NCBI RefSeq assembly: GCF_900119845.1
Contig: NZ_FPKU01000001.1
Span: 405,528 to 469,527 of the forward strand
Reading direction: 5' to 3'
Source: Devosia enhydra
GTDB lineage: Bacteria; Pseudomonadota; Alphaproteobacteria; Rhizobiales; Devosiaceae
Length of the DNA: 64,000 nucleotides
The position numbers and the translations under genes were made by a program. Below the pieces are notes generated by a model. It saw only the letters and a list, made by a program, of their open reading frames with translations, had not been told where the DNA came from and made no database searches. Below, piece after piece: positions 52,737 through 60,974 of this stretch (its first letter is position 1; each line of letters opens with the position of its first letter).

Positions 52737-53117
52737 CGGCGATCTCCGTCGGTGGTTGCAGTTCGGGCGCGCTGGAAATGCGTTGCGCGCTCTGCGGAGA
52801 TAAGCCTTCGCGGTTGGATGGGTTGCCGCTGGACGGGTCAACTTAACTCACTGCCGCGTGAGGCGCCGTGAGGCTAGGGAACCGATCGCATGTTAAGAAC
52901 CTGCGGAAGGCGCGTCATGGTTAACCGCCTATTAACGCTCATGGCTTGATCATCCACAGAAGAAAGCCTGCTTCGCCGTGTTCATCTCGGGCAGTCGTTG
53001 TAGGGTCGCTGCGGAGGAGACGATTCGTCGGTGCCGTTGGTGGCGACAGTTTCCCTGAAGTATTGCGTCGGCCGCCTGCCCCTTGCAGGCAGATCTTGAC
53101 CATCTGGAACTTGACTA
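52737..53117. other. Divergent intergenic region with CtrA box
   Basis: 381 bases between the sugar dehydrogenase and ybjN-like genes. It contains one consensus CtrA box (52921-52936), a small hairpin GCCTGC-ccctt-GCAGGC at 53074-53090, and no credible gene. Confidence 0.65.
52921..52936. promoter_or_regulatory. CtrA-binding box
   Basis: TTAA-CCGCCTA-TTAAC matches TTAA-N7-TTAAC exactly, 185 bases upstream of the sugar dehydrogenase start and 182 bases upstream of the ybjN-like start. Confidence 0.65.
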
Positions 53118-53618
53118 ATGTCCCTTCTCGAATTCGAGCCCGATCGCCTGGTTCATCCCGTCGACATTATCGAGCATATCGCGGCGATAAACGACTGGTC
53201 GTTCGAACGTCAGGACGATGACGAGATCTCGATTTCAGTGCGCGGCGGGTGGAGTGACTACCACGTTTCGTTCAACTGGATGGAGGGGCTTGAGTCGCTT
53301 CACATTGCGTCTGCCTTCGATCTCAGGGTCCCCGAGCCGCGCCGGGCCGAGGTGAAGCTGTTGATCTCGATGATCAACGAGCAGATGTGGATCGGGCATT
53401 TCGACATGTGGGCCAACGAGGGGGTGGTGTTGTTCCGCAATTCGCACCTGCTCACCGGCGGCGCCGATGTCAGCCCGCAGCAATGTGAAGCCCTGCTGCG
53501 GTCGGCGACGGACGCGTGCGATCAATATTACCAGGCCTTTCAGTTCGTCGTGTGGGCCGGCCGCTCCGCCAGCGAGGCCTTGAGCCAGGTGCTGTTCGAA
53601 ACCGTGGGCGAGGCATGA
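53118..53618 (+). CDS. YbjN-domain protein
   Basis: 166 residues of the YbjN family (type III secretion chaperone-like fold). Typical stretches are HPVDIIEHIAAINDWSFERQDDDEI, VSFNWMEGLESLHIASAFDLRVPEPRR and INEQMWIGHFDMW. Its stop overlaps the proC start (ATGA), and ybjN-proC is a common alphaproteobacterial pair. Function not established. Confidence 0.88.
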   Translation: MSLLEFEPDRLVHPVDIIEHIAAINDWSFERQDDDEISISVRGGWSDYHVSFNWMEGLESLHIASAFDLRVPEPRRAEVKLLISMINEQMWIGHFDMWANEGVVLFRNSHLLTGGADVSPQQCEALLRSATDACDQYYQAFQFVVWAGRSASEALSQVLFETVGEA

Positions 53619-54433
53619 CACTTTCTGAAATCGGACCTGTCGTGCTTGTCGGTGCCGGCAAGATGGGGCTGGCCATGGCTCGGGGCTGGCTCTCCGGCGG
53701 GCTGCCGGCCAGCCAGCTTGTTCTGGTCGATCCGCAGCCGGCTGAAGTAACCCGGCAGTTCGCCGAAGAATTTGGCGTGCGCCTGCTGCCAAGCGCCATC
53801 GGCGTCCTGACCCATGTGCTGGTGCTGGCGGTCAAGCCGCAGGTCATGCATGCCGTGCTGTCGGAAATCGCGCCGGTCGTGGGCCGGCACACGCTCGTTC
53901 TGTCTGTCGCTGCGGGCATTTCGCTGGCCACCCTTTCGAGTGGCCTCGGCGTCGATCGTATCGTGCGCACGATGCCGAATACGCCTGCCCAGATCGGCAA
54001 GGGCATCACCGGTGCGGTCGGCCTCGATATTTCCGATGAGGACCGGTTGCTCGTCGATAGCCTGCTGAAGTCGACCGGCCAGATCGTCTGGTTTTCCGAC
54101 GAAAAGGCCCTCGATGCAGTGACGGCCGTCTCTGGCTCCGGTCCGGCCTATGTCTTCCATCTGGTCGAGGCCCTTGCCGCCGCCGGCGAGCAGGAGGGGC
54201 TCGAGGCCGAAGAGGCCCTGCGGCTGGCCCGGCAGACCATCATCGGCGCTGCCGCGCTGCTCGAAGCGCAGCCCGACCAGAGCGCCGGTGCCCTGCGCGA
54301 AGCCGTCACGTCGCCGAAGGGGACGACCGCCGCGGCGCTTGCCGTGCTGATGGCCCCGGACGGGCTTCCGGCGCTCATGGCGCGCGCCGTCCATGCGGCC
54401 CGCGTGCGCAGCCAGGAACTGGGCAGGAGCTGA
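53615..54433 (+). CDS. proC: Pyrroline-5-carboxylate reductase
   Basis: Last step of proline synthesis. 272 residues from an ATG overlapping the ybjN-like stop. Nucleotide site LVGAGKMGLAMARGWL (about 11-26), VLAVKPQ, RTMPNTPAQIGKGI, and the signature SGSGPAYVFHLVEAL with GAAALL. Followed after 3 bases by the CsaA-like gene. Confidence 0.95.
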   Translation: MTLSEIGPVVLVGAGKMGLAMARGWLSGGLPASQLVLVDPQPAEVTRQFAEEFGVRLLPSAIGVLTHVLVLAVKPQVMHAVLSEIAPVVGRHTLVLSVAAGISLATLSSGLGVDRIVRTMPNTPAQIGKGITGAVGLDISDEDRLLVDSLLKSTGQIVWFSDEKALDAVTAVSGSGPAYVFHLVEALAAAGEQEGLEAEEALRLARQTIIGAAALLEAQPDQSAGALREAVTSPKGTTAAALAVLMAPDGLPALMARAVHAARVRSQELGRS

Positions 54434-54436
54434 GCG

Positions 54437-54778
54437 GTGGCCGAGACGATCAGCTATGCCGATTTCGAACGCGTCGATATCCGCATCGGCACGGTGATGG
54501 AGGCGCGGCCGTTTCCCGAGGCCCGCAAGCCCGCGATCATCCTGATCATCGATTTCGGCCCCGAGATCGGGCTCAAGAAATCGTCGGCCCAGATCACCGT
54601 GCATTATGCACCCGAGCAGCTCGTGGGACGGCAGGTGATGGCGGTGGTCAATTTTCCGCCGCGCCAGATTGGTCCGCTGCGCTCCGAGGTGCTGACGCTC
54701 GGCTTCGAAGACGAAGCCGGAGCCATCGTGCTGGCCAATGTCGACACGCCCGTGCCCAACGGCAAGAAGCTGCTCTGA
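54437..54778 (+). CDS. CsaA-like tRNA-binding protein
   Basis: 113 residues from a GTG at 54437. Single OB-fold tRNA-binding domain like CsaA: FERVDIRIGTVMEARPFPEARKPA, GLKKSSAQITVHY, LVGRQVMAVVNFPPRQIG and NVDTPVPNGKKL. Proposed roles are chaperone or tRNA binding. It shares the ybjN-proC transcript, and ends convergent to the MarR gene. Confidence 0.92.
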   Translation: MAETISYADFERVDIRIGTVMEARPFPEARKPAIILIIDFGPEIGLKKSSAQITVHYAPEQLVGRQVMAVVNFPPRQIGPLRSEVLTLGFEDEAGAIVLANVDTPVPNGKKLL

Positions 54779-54790
54779 TCAAGGGCGCTG

Positions 54791-55309
54791 TTATTTCAGC
54801 GCGTCGGTCAGCCTCAGCCGATCGAGCAATGGCCTGTCGCCGCTTTCGACCATGCCCACGAAGAATTTGAGCACGGTGCTGCGCGTCTCGGCCGGCAGCT
54901 CGGCCAGCGCTGCATCGATCCGGCTCTTCTGCGTGCCTGAGAGAACTTCGAAAAAGTCCTGCCCCTTGGCGGTCGCATAGAGCAGCCGCTGCCGGCGATC
55001 GGTTTCTCCGGTGCGCTGCTCGATATAGCCGTTGTCGATCAGCTGCCGGAGGACGCGGGCGAGGCTCTGCTTAGTGATCTTGAGGATGTCGAGCAGGTCC
55101 GCCACCGGCATGCCGGGCTTGAGATTGACGAAATAGAGCACCCGGTGATGGGCGCGGCCGAACCCCTGGCGCTCGAGCAGGGCGTCTGCATCCCCCACGA
55201 AATCGCGATAGGCAAAAAAGAACAGGCCCATGACGTCGAGGGGCAGGTCGGTTGCATCTGCGCGCGTATTTATGTCAGCTTTGTTGACATTTATTCGGGT
55301 CGATGCCAT
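54791..55309 (-). CDS. MarR-family regulator divergent from ilvE
   Basis: 172 residues from the ATG at 55309 (AGGA 5 bases upstream); an ATG at 55315 is also possible. Core: LFFFAYRDFVGDADALLERQGFGRAHHRVLYFV, helix-turn-helix PVADLLDILKITKQSLARVLRQLIDNGY and wing GETDRRQRLLYAT. It is divergent from the branched-chain aminotransferase gene, a pairing seen in other rhizobia. A perfect palindrome lies inside its first codons. Confidence 0.88.
   Translation of the reverse strand: MASTRINVNKADINTRADATDLPLDVMGLFFFAYRDFVGDADALLERQGFGRAHHRVLYFVNLKPGMPVADLLDILKITKQSLARVLRQLIDNGYIEQRTGETDRRQRLLYATAKGQDFFEVLSGTQKSRIDAALAELPAETRSTVLKFFVGMVESGDRPLLDRLRLTDALK
55272..55290. promoter_or_regulatory. Palindrome in the 5' coding region of the MarR gene
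   Basis: ATGTCA-gctttgt-TGACAT, perfect 6-base arms, covers about codons 7-13 of the MarR gene. Its arm-spacer layout (7-base centre) is the same as the palindrome at 49271-49291. It is a candidate autoregulatory operator. Confidence 0.5.
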
Positions 55310-55470
55310 TGTCATCCTGCAAATGAACGGGCCGTTTGTGCGGTCCGGCCGACTATCCCAAAGCCGATCGGGTTTGCCAAGGGCAGCCGGCTGGGGCATT
55401 GTCGGGCACTGTTTCGGCATCGAGGTAAGGCCCTTGCGAGGGGCTGTGCTGCAAGGATTGGGAGAGGTTG

Positions 55471-56361
55471 ATGGCAGGCGTGCCAATGGACCAGCGGGAT
55501 GGCTGGATTTGGTTCGACGGGGAAATGAAACCCTGGAAGGACGCGAAGATTCACGTGCTGACGCACGGCCTGCATTACGCCAGCTCGGTGTTCGAGGGAC
55601 AGCGCGCCTATGGCGGTGAAATCTTCAAGCTGCGCCAGCATACCGAGCGGCTGATCTATTCCGCCCGCCAGCTTGATTTCCAGATTCCCTATTCGGCCGA
55701 CGAGATCGACGCCGCCAACCGTGCGGTGCTCGAGGCCAACAAGCTCACCGACTGCTATCTGCGTCCGGTCGCCTGGCGCGGCTCCGAGACCATTTCCGTG
55801 CCGGCGCGCGAGAACACCGTGCACCTGGCCATCGCTGCCTGGGTGTGGCCGAGCTATTTCACCATGGAAGAGCGCCTCAAGGGCATTCGCCTGATGTGGG
55901 CCAAGTGGAAGCGGCCGAGCCCAGAGACCATTCCCTCGACGGCCAAGGCCGCCGGCCTCTACATGATCTGCACGCTCTCCAAGCATGCGGCGATGGATGC
56001 GGGCTATGCCGATGCGCTGATGCTCGATTATCGCGGCCTCGTGGCCGAGGCGACCGGCGCCAATGTGTTCTTCATCAAGGGCGACGAGATCCATACGCCT
56101 CTGCCCGACTGCTTCCTCAACGGCATCACCCGCCAGACGGTGATCGAACTGGCCCGCGCCAAGGGCTTCAAGGTCATCGAGCGGCATATCAAGCCGGAAG
56201 AGCTGAGCAATTATGACGAGTGCTTCCTGACGGGTACGGCAGCCGAAGTTACACCGGTATCCGAGATCGGGGATTTCCGCTTCACGCCCGGCATCGGCTG
56301 CAAGACGCTGATCGATGCCTATACCGATGCCGTGACGCCCAAGCGCCAGGCGGCGGAATAG
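55471..56361 (+). CDS. ilvE: Branched-chain amino-acid aminotransferase
   Basis: Fold-type IV PLP enzyme for the last step of Ile, Leu and Val synthesis. 296 residues from the ATG at 55471 after GGAGAGGTTG. PLP lysine Lys159 in STAKAAGLYM; other blocks are IHVLTHGLHYASSVFEGQRAYGG and FLTGTAAEVTPV. It has its own terminator and is divergent from a MarR gene. Confidence 0.94.
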   Translation: MAGVPMDQRDGWIWFDGEMKPWKDAKIHVLTHGLHYASSVFEGQRAYGGEIFKLRQHTERLIYSARQLDFQIPYSADEIDAANRAVLEANKLTDCYLRPVAWRGSETISVPARENTVHLAIAAWVWPSYFTMEERLKGIRLMWAKWKRPSPETIPSTAKAAGLYMICTLSKHAAMDAGYADALMLDYRGLVAEATGANVFFIKGDEIHTPLPDCFLNGITRQTVIELARAKGFKVIERHIKPEELSNYDECFLTGTAAEVTPVSEIGDFRFTPGIGCKTLIDAYTDAVTPKRQAAE

Positions 56362-56384
56362 CGAACGCTCCGATCCTCAAGATG

Positions 56385-56407
56385 AAGGGCCCGAAAGGGC
56401 CCTTTTT
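56385..56407 (+). terminator. Rho-independent terminator of ilvE
   Basis: Stem AAGGGCCC-gaaa-GGGCCCTT followed by TTT, 23 bases after the ilvE stop. Confidence 0.9.
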
Positions 56408-56422
56408 CATTTCCGGCTCTGC

Positions 56423-56872
56423 TCAGGCCTCCCAGCGGGAACGGGCCTCGTCGTCCTCGGCCGTGGCTTCGACCCAGCGGGCGCCCTCCGGCGTTTCCTC
56501 CTTCTTCCAGAAGGGCGCATCGGTCTTGAGATAGTCCATCAGCATGCGCGCGCCCTCGAAGGCGGCGTCGCGATGGGCCGAGAGCACCATGACCTGCATG
56601 ATCGGTTCGCCCGGCGCCATCGGGCCGTAGCGATGGATGACGGTGACATCGAGCAGGTCAAAGCGTTCCGTCGCGGCGGCGATCATGTCGCCGATCTGGC
56701 GCTCGGCCAGCTCGGGGTAACACTCGAGCGTGAGCCGAGATACCGGATCGTCCGGTCTCGAGCGCACGATGCCGGTGAAGGTCACCGCAGCCCCGGCATC
56801 GCCGCGACCGGCGATGAAAGCATTCGACTCCGCGCCGGGATCGAACAGCGCTTCGAGCAACCGGATCGCCAC
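56423..56872 (-). CDS. moaE: Molybdopterin synthase catalytic subunit
   Basis: Adds sulfur from MoaD thiocarboxylate to precursor Z. 149 residues from a GTG at 56872. Motifs GDAGAAVTFTGIVRS, HRYGPMAPGEPIMQVMVLSAHRDAAF and the lysine-bearing DAPFWKKE are conserved. It follows moaD by one base; the C-terminus is acidic. Confidence 0.94.
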   Translation of the reverse strand: MAIRLLEALFDPGAESNAFIAGRGDAGAAVTFTGIVRSRPDDPVSRLTLECYPELAERQIGDMIAAATERFDLLDVTVIHRYGPMAPGEPIMQVMVLSAHRDAAFEGARMLMDYLKTDAPFWKKEETPEGARWVEATAEDDEARSRWEA

Positions 56873-56873
56873 C

Positions 56874-57125
56874 TCAGCCCCCCGTCATGGGTGGAAAGAG
56901 GGCGACGGTCGTTCCGCCTGCGAGCGGCGTATCATGCGACACGATGCGGGTGTCGATCGCGGCACGGATGCGGTTGGGCTTTTCGAAGGCCATGGCGAAA
57001 GCCTCGTCGCGGGCGCTGAGATGGGCGATGAGATCGCTCACCGTCACGACATCGGCCGGCAAGTCGATATCTTCCTCGGAGCGGTTGAGGCGCTCGCGCA
57101 GCCAGGCAAAATAGAGAATCTTCAT
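56874..57125 (-). CDS. moaD: Molybdopterin synthase sulfur-carrier subunit
   Basis: 83-residue ubiquitin-fold protein starting MKILYFAWLRERL and ending with the required Gly-Gly (PPMTGG), which is adenylated and thiocarboxylated. Its ATG overlaps the pgsA stop by 4 bases; moaE follows after one base. Confidence 0.95.
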   Translation of the reverse strand: MKILYFAWLRERLNRSEEDIDLPADVVTVSDLIAHLSARDEAFAMAFEKPNRIRAAIDTRIVSHDTPLAGGTTVALFPPMTGG

Positions 57126-57697
57126 GAAGTGCGTCCGTCGAGATGCGGCCAGCTGGCAATGAGATACTGGGCCCCGGTCCAGGCCGTCATGGCACCTGCG
57201 ACCCACAGGAGCAGGGAAGCAACCGGATCGACGCCGGGAACCACCGCCTGCAGGATGATGGCGGCCAGCGCGGCGAGCTGGACCGTGGTCTTCCATTTGG
57301 CGAGGGCGGTGACCTTGACCACCACTTCGCGGGCGCCAAGGAACTCGCGCAGGCCCGAAACGAAGATCTCGCGCAGCAGGATGGCGAGGGCCGGCACGAG
57401 GTCCCAGCCCGAAAGGCTGCCATCCCAGGCGAGGATGACGATGGCTGCGCCTACCAGCAGCTTGTCGGCGATGGGATCGAGCATGCGGCCGAGCGGGGAG
57501 ACGAGCCCGCTGCGTCGCGCCAGCCAGCCATCGAGCCAGTCGCTGGCGGCGGCAACGACAAAGAGAATCAGCGCGATCCAGCGCAACACATCGTCGCCCG
57601 CTGCGATCAGCACGCACACGACGGGGACCGCCGCGATGCGGGCAAAGGTGACGAGGTTGGGCAGGCTGGTCAGCTGCGAGGGGTGTCTGTCGGTCAT
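57122..57697 (-). CDS. pgsA: CDP-diacylglycerol-glycerol-3-phosphate phosphatidyltransferase
   Basis: Makes phosphatidylglycerophosphate, the precursor of phosphatidylglycerol and cardiolipin. 191 residues, about five transmembrane helices. The CDP-alcohol motif D-G-x2-A-R-x8-G-x3-D-x3-D is complete in DGWLARRSGLVSPLGRMLD and the following PIADK. pgsA-moaD-moaE is the usual rhizobial order; uvrC, normally just upstream, is displaced by aroG here. Confidence 0.94.
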   Translation of the reverse strand: MTDRHPSQLTSLPNLVTFARIAAVPVVCVLIAAGDDVLRWIALILFVVAAASDWLDGWLARRSGLVSPLGRMLDPIADKLLVGAAIVILAWDGSLSGWDLVPALAILLREIFVSGLREFLGAREVVVKVTALAKWKTTVQLAALAAIILQAVVPGVDPVASLLLWVAGAMTAWTGAQYLIASWPHLDGRTS

Positions 57698-57753
57698 GGC
57701 CGGAGGGAACAGGATTGCCCCCTCCGGGTCAAGTCATGATGCTGGTATGACAA

Positions 57754-58824
57754 TCAGGCGACCTTGGCCGCCAGCGCCCGGCGCTCGGAAACCGCATCGG
57801 CCAGGGTTTCGAGCAAGGCGATGGAGGTATCCCAGTCGATGCAGCCATCGGTGATCGACTGGCCATAGACCAGCGGCTTGCCCGGGACGAGATCCTGACG
57901 GCCGGCCACGAGATTGCTTTCGACCATGGTGCCGATGATGCGAGTCTCGCCCCCGGCAATCTGGCGGGCGACTTCGGCCATCACCTTGGGCTGGTTGGCC
58001 GGGTCCTTGCCGGCATTGGCATGGCTCGAATCGATCATCAGGTTCGGTCGGTAGCCGGCCCGAACGACCTCGGCGGCGGCCGATTCGACGCTCTGGGCAT
58101 CGTAATTGGGCGCCTTGCCGCCGCGCAGGATGACGTGGCAGTCAGGGTTGCCGGTGGTCGATGCGATGGCCGAGCGGCCGGTCTTGGTCACGGCCATGAA
58201 ATGATGCGGATGGGCGGCCGCCTTCACCGCGTCGGCGGCGATGCGGACATTGCCGTCGGTGCCGTTCTTGAAGCCGACGGGGCAGGAGAGGCCCGATGCC
58301 AGTTCGCGATGGATCTGGCTTTCGGTCGTGCGAGCGCCGATCGCCGCCCAGGCCACGAGATCGGCGATGTATTGCGGGGTCGTCATGTCGAGGAATTCGC
58401 AGGCGGCCGGAAGCCCGAGATTGTTGACCTCGAGCAGCAGCGAGCGGGCTGTGCGCAGGCCCTGGTCGATCTCGAAACTGCCATCGAGATTGGGGTCGTT
58501 GATCAGCCCCTTCCAGCCGACGGTGGTGCGCGGCTTTTCGAAATAGACGCGCATGATGATCTCGAGCCGGTCCGCAAAGCGCTCGCGCTTGGCCAGCAGG
58601 CGGCGGGCATAGTCCATGGCGGCGAGCGGATCGTGGACGGAGCAGGGGCCGATGACGACGGCGATGCGATCGTCCTGCCCGGCGAGGATGTTGTGGAAGG
58701 CGTGGCGCGCCGCGATCACGGTGCGGGTGGCCATGTCGGTGCGGGGGAATTCACGCATCACGTCAATAGGCGTCGCCAACTCCCGGATGGCGTTGATGCG
58801 CAGGTCGTCGGTGGATTTCAGCAT
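57754..58824 (-). CDS. aroG: Class I DAHP synthase
   Basis: 3-deoxy-D-arabino-heptulosonate-7-phosphate synthase, first step of the shikimate pathway. 356 residues from the ATG at 58824 after AGGAGCC. Family motifs include VVIGPCSVHDP (metal Cys), MRVYFEKPRTTVGWKGLINDP, and LRGGKAPNY, with IDSSHANAGKDP near 275 (metal His). The length and N-terminus match AroF/G/H. A leader peptide and attenuator precede it, so it is probably regulated by aromatic amino-acid supply. Confidence 0.94.
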   Translation of the reverse strand: MLKSTDDLRINAIRELATPIDVMREFPRTDMATRTVIAARHAFHNILAGQDDRIAVVIGPCSVHDPLAAMDYARRLLAKRERFADRLEIIMRVYFEKPRTTVGWKGLINDPNLDGSFEIDQGLRTARSLLLEVNNLGLPAACEFLDMTTPQYIADLVAWAAIGARTTESQIHRELASGLSCPVGFKNGTDGNVRIAADAVKAAAHPHHFMAVTKTGRSAIASTTGNPDCHVILRGGKAPNYDAQSVESAAAEVVRAGYRPNLMIDSSHANAGKDPANQPKVMAEVARQIAGGETRIIGTMVESNLVAGRQDLVPGKPLVYGQSITDGCIDWDTSIALLETLADAVSERRALAAKVA

Positions 58825-58861
58825 TGGGGTCGGCTCCTGGGTGGACCCGGAGGCGGCCAAA

Positions 58862-58891
58862 ACAAAAGCCGCCAACTCGGGCTGGCGGCTG
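58862..58891 (-). terminator. Attenuator terminator in the aroG leader
   Basis: On the minus strand, AGCCGCCA (58890-58883), an 8-base loop and TGGCGGCT (58874-58867) are followed by TTTGTTTT. It lies between the leader peptide and aroG. The upstream segment GCTGGCGG (58949-58942, end of the leader peptide) is an exact partner for CCGCCAGC in its 5' arm and loop, giving the alternative antiterminator. Confidence 0.82.
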
Positions 58892-58918
58892 CTTTCGCGA
58901 TTTGACTTGGTCCTGTCG

Positions 58919-58999
58919 TTAGATCAAGCGCGTCCTAGCTTCCGCCAGCGAGGGGGGATAGCTAAAGTACCAATAAAAGGTCGCGGCGGCGGTGATCAT
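58919..58999 (-). CDS. Aromatic leader peptide of aroG
   Basis: A 26-codon peptide beginning MITAAAT, then Phe-Tyr-Trp-Tyr-Phe-Ser-Tyr (58978-58958), then PPSLAEARTRLI. Six of seven consecutive codons specify Phe, Tyr or Trp. It ends 95 bases upstream of aroG and is followed by a terminator stem, the classic layout of ribosome-mediated attenuation. The ATG lacks a strong Shine-Dalgarno. Stalling at any scarce aromatic residue would favour the antiterminator. Confidence 0.8.
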   Translation of the reverse strand: MITAAATFYWYFSYPPSLAEARTRLI

Positions 59000-59072
59000 G
59001 GACCATACGCTAGCCCAAGCCCGAGACCCTGTCACGCGCAAAAATGCGCCTGACGTTACGAGACGAAGACCG

Positions 59073-60974
59073 TCAACCGCCCTTGTTGAAATGGTCGTAG
59101 ACGATCTGCGCCATCTGGCGAGACACGCCGGGAACACCGGCAAGGTCCGAGAGCGACGCGCGGGACACCGCCTTGGCCGAGCCGAAATGATGCAGCAGCG
59201 CCCGTTTCCTCGCGGGACCGATGCCTTCGATCTCATCGAGCGGGTTCTTGGTGATGTCCTTCTTGCGCCGGGCGCGATGCGTGCCGATGGCGAAGCGGTG
59301 GGCTTCGTCGCGCAGGCGCTGGACGTAATAGAGCACCGGATCGCGGTGCGGCAGCATGAAGGCGTCGCGGCCATCGATGAAGAACTTCTCGCGGCCGGCA
59401 TCGCGTTCCTCGCCCTTGGCGATGCCCACGAACATCACCTCGCGCGGCAGATCGAGCCCACGGACGACTTCAAGCACGGCATTGAGCTGGCCAGCGCCAC
59501 CATCGATGAGCACGAGATCGGGCCAGTCGGGCATGCCGGTGGCATCGTCCTCGGCATCGGCTGCGCTCTCGGCGGCAAGACGCGAGAATCGCCGTGTCAG
59601 CACCTCGCGCATCATGCCGAAATCGTCGCCGGGGGTGAGTTCGGTATTCTTGATGTTGAAGGTGCGGTAGTGCTTTTTCGAGAGCCCTTCCGCTCCGGCG
59701 ACGATCATGGCGCCGACGGCATTGGTGCCTGAAATGTGCGAGTTGTCGTAGACCTCGATGCGGCGCGGCGTATCGTCGAGCCCGAAGGCTTCGGCCACGC
59801 CCTCGAGCAGCGCCCGCTGGCTCTGGCCTTCGGCGAGCTGCCGGCCCAGCGCCTCGCGGGCATTGTCGAGCGCGTGCTTGACGAGATCGCGCTTTTCGCC
59901 GCGCCTTGGCACTTCGACATAGACCTTGTGGCCGGCGCGTGAGGAGAGGGCCTCCTCCACGAGCCCGTGCTCGGAAAGCTCATGGCTGAGGAGCACGAGG
60001 CGGGGCGGGGTGCGGCCCTCGTAGAATTGGGTGATGAAGGCCTCGAGCACCTCGGCATCATCGAGGCTCTGGTCGGCGCGGGGGCGGAAAGCGTGGTTGC
60101 CCCAGTTCTGGAAGGCGCGGAAGAAAAAGACCTGCACGCAGAACTGTCCGCCCTCGTGATGGATGGCAAAGACGTCCGCCTCCTCGACGGTGCGCGCCGT
60201 CGCATCGCCCTGGCTCTGGATGAGCGCGAGGGCGGAAAGCCGGTCGCGCAGCAGGGCGGCGCGCTCGAAATCCAGCGCTTCGGCGGCGGCGTTCATGTCG
60301 GTCGCAAGGTGGTCCTGCACGACCTTCGAGCGGCCAGAGAGGAATTCGCGGGCATCCGACACCAGCTGCGCATAGCCCTCTTTGGAAATTTCGCCCGTGC
60401 AGGGCGCCGAGCAGCGCTTGATCTGGTGCTGCAGGCAGGGGCGGGTACGGGTGGCGTAGAAACTGGCCGTGCAATTGCGCAGGAGGAACGCCTTCTGCAG
60501 CGCGGCGATGGTGCGCCCGACCGCCGTGGCCGACGCGAAAGGGCCGAAATAATGCCCAGGGCGACGCCGGCTGCCACGATGCTTGACCAGTTCGGGGGCA
60601 TCGTGATCGGTTGCGATGAGGATATAGGGGAAGCTCTTGTCGTCGCGCAGCAGCACGTTGAAGCGTGGCCGCAGGCGCTTAATGAGGTTGGCCTCGAGCA
60701 GCAGGGCCTCGCTCTCGGTCTCGGTGCGCACGAACTCCATGCTGGCCGTGGCCGCGATCATCCGGGCGATGCGGATCGGGTTGCCTTCGGGCCTTGTGTA
60801 GTTGGTGACCCGCGCCTTGAGCGAGCGCGCCTTGCCTACATAGATGACCTCGCCCTCCGCATCGATCATGCGATAGACGCCCGGCGAAGCGGGCAGGGTG
60901 CGGACGAAACTCCGGATGACCTCGACGCCGGTGGCGACGGAGGCGGGCAAGGCGGGCGGGTCTGTGTCGGTCAT
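59073..60974 (-). CDS. uvrC: Excinuclease ABC subunit C
   Basis: Makes both incisions in nucleotide-excision repair. 633 residues: GIY-YIG domain ([20 protein letters not shown], about 29-48), Cys-rich segment ([15 protein letters not shown]), UVR motif ([14 protein letters not shown]), RNase H-like domain with [17 protein letters not shown] and [12 protein letters not shown], and C-terminal helix-hairpin-helix ([16 protein letters not shown]). The ATG at 60974 overlaps the SDR stop by 4 bases. Confidence 0.96.
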   Translation of the reverse strand: MTDTDPPALPASVATGVEVIRSFVRTLPASPGVYRMIDAEGEVIYVGKARSLKARVTNYTRPEGNPIRIARMIAATASMEFVRTETESEALLLEANLIKRLRPRFNVLLRDDKSFPYILIATDHDAPELVKHRGSRRRPGHYFGPFASATAVGRTIAALQKAFLLRNCTASFYATRTRPCLQHQIKRCSAPCTGEISKEGYAQLVSDAREFLSGRSKVVQDHLATDMNAAAEALDFERAALLRDRLSALALIQSQGDATARTVEEADVFAIHHEGGQFCVQVFFFRAFQNWGNHAFRPRADQSLDDAEVLEAFITQFYEGRTPPRLVLLSHELSEHGLVEEALSSRAGHKVYVEVPRRGEKRDLVKHALDNAREALGRQLAEGQSQRALLEGVAEAFGLDDTPRRIEVYDNSHISGTNAVGAMIVAGAEGLSKKHYRTFNIKNTELTPGDDFGMMREVLTRRFSRLAAESAADAEDDATGMPDWPDLVLIDGGAGQLNAVLEVVRGLDLPREVMFVGIAKGEERDAGREKFFIDGRDAFMLPHRDPVLYYVQRLRDEAHRFAIGTHRARRKKDITKNPLDEIEGIGPARKRALLHHFGSAKAVSRASLSDLAGVPGVSRQMAQIVYDHFNKGG

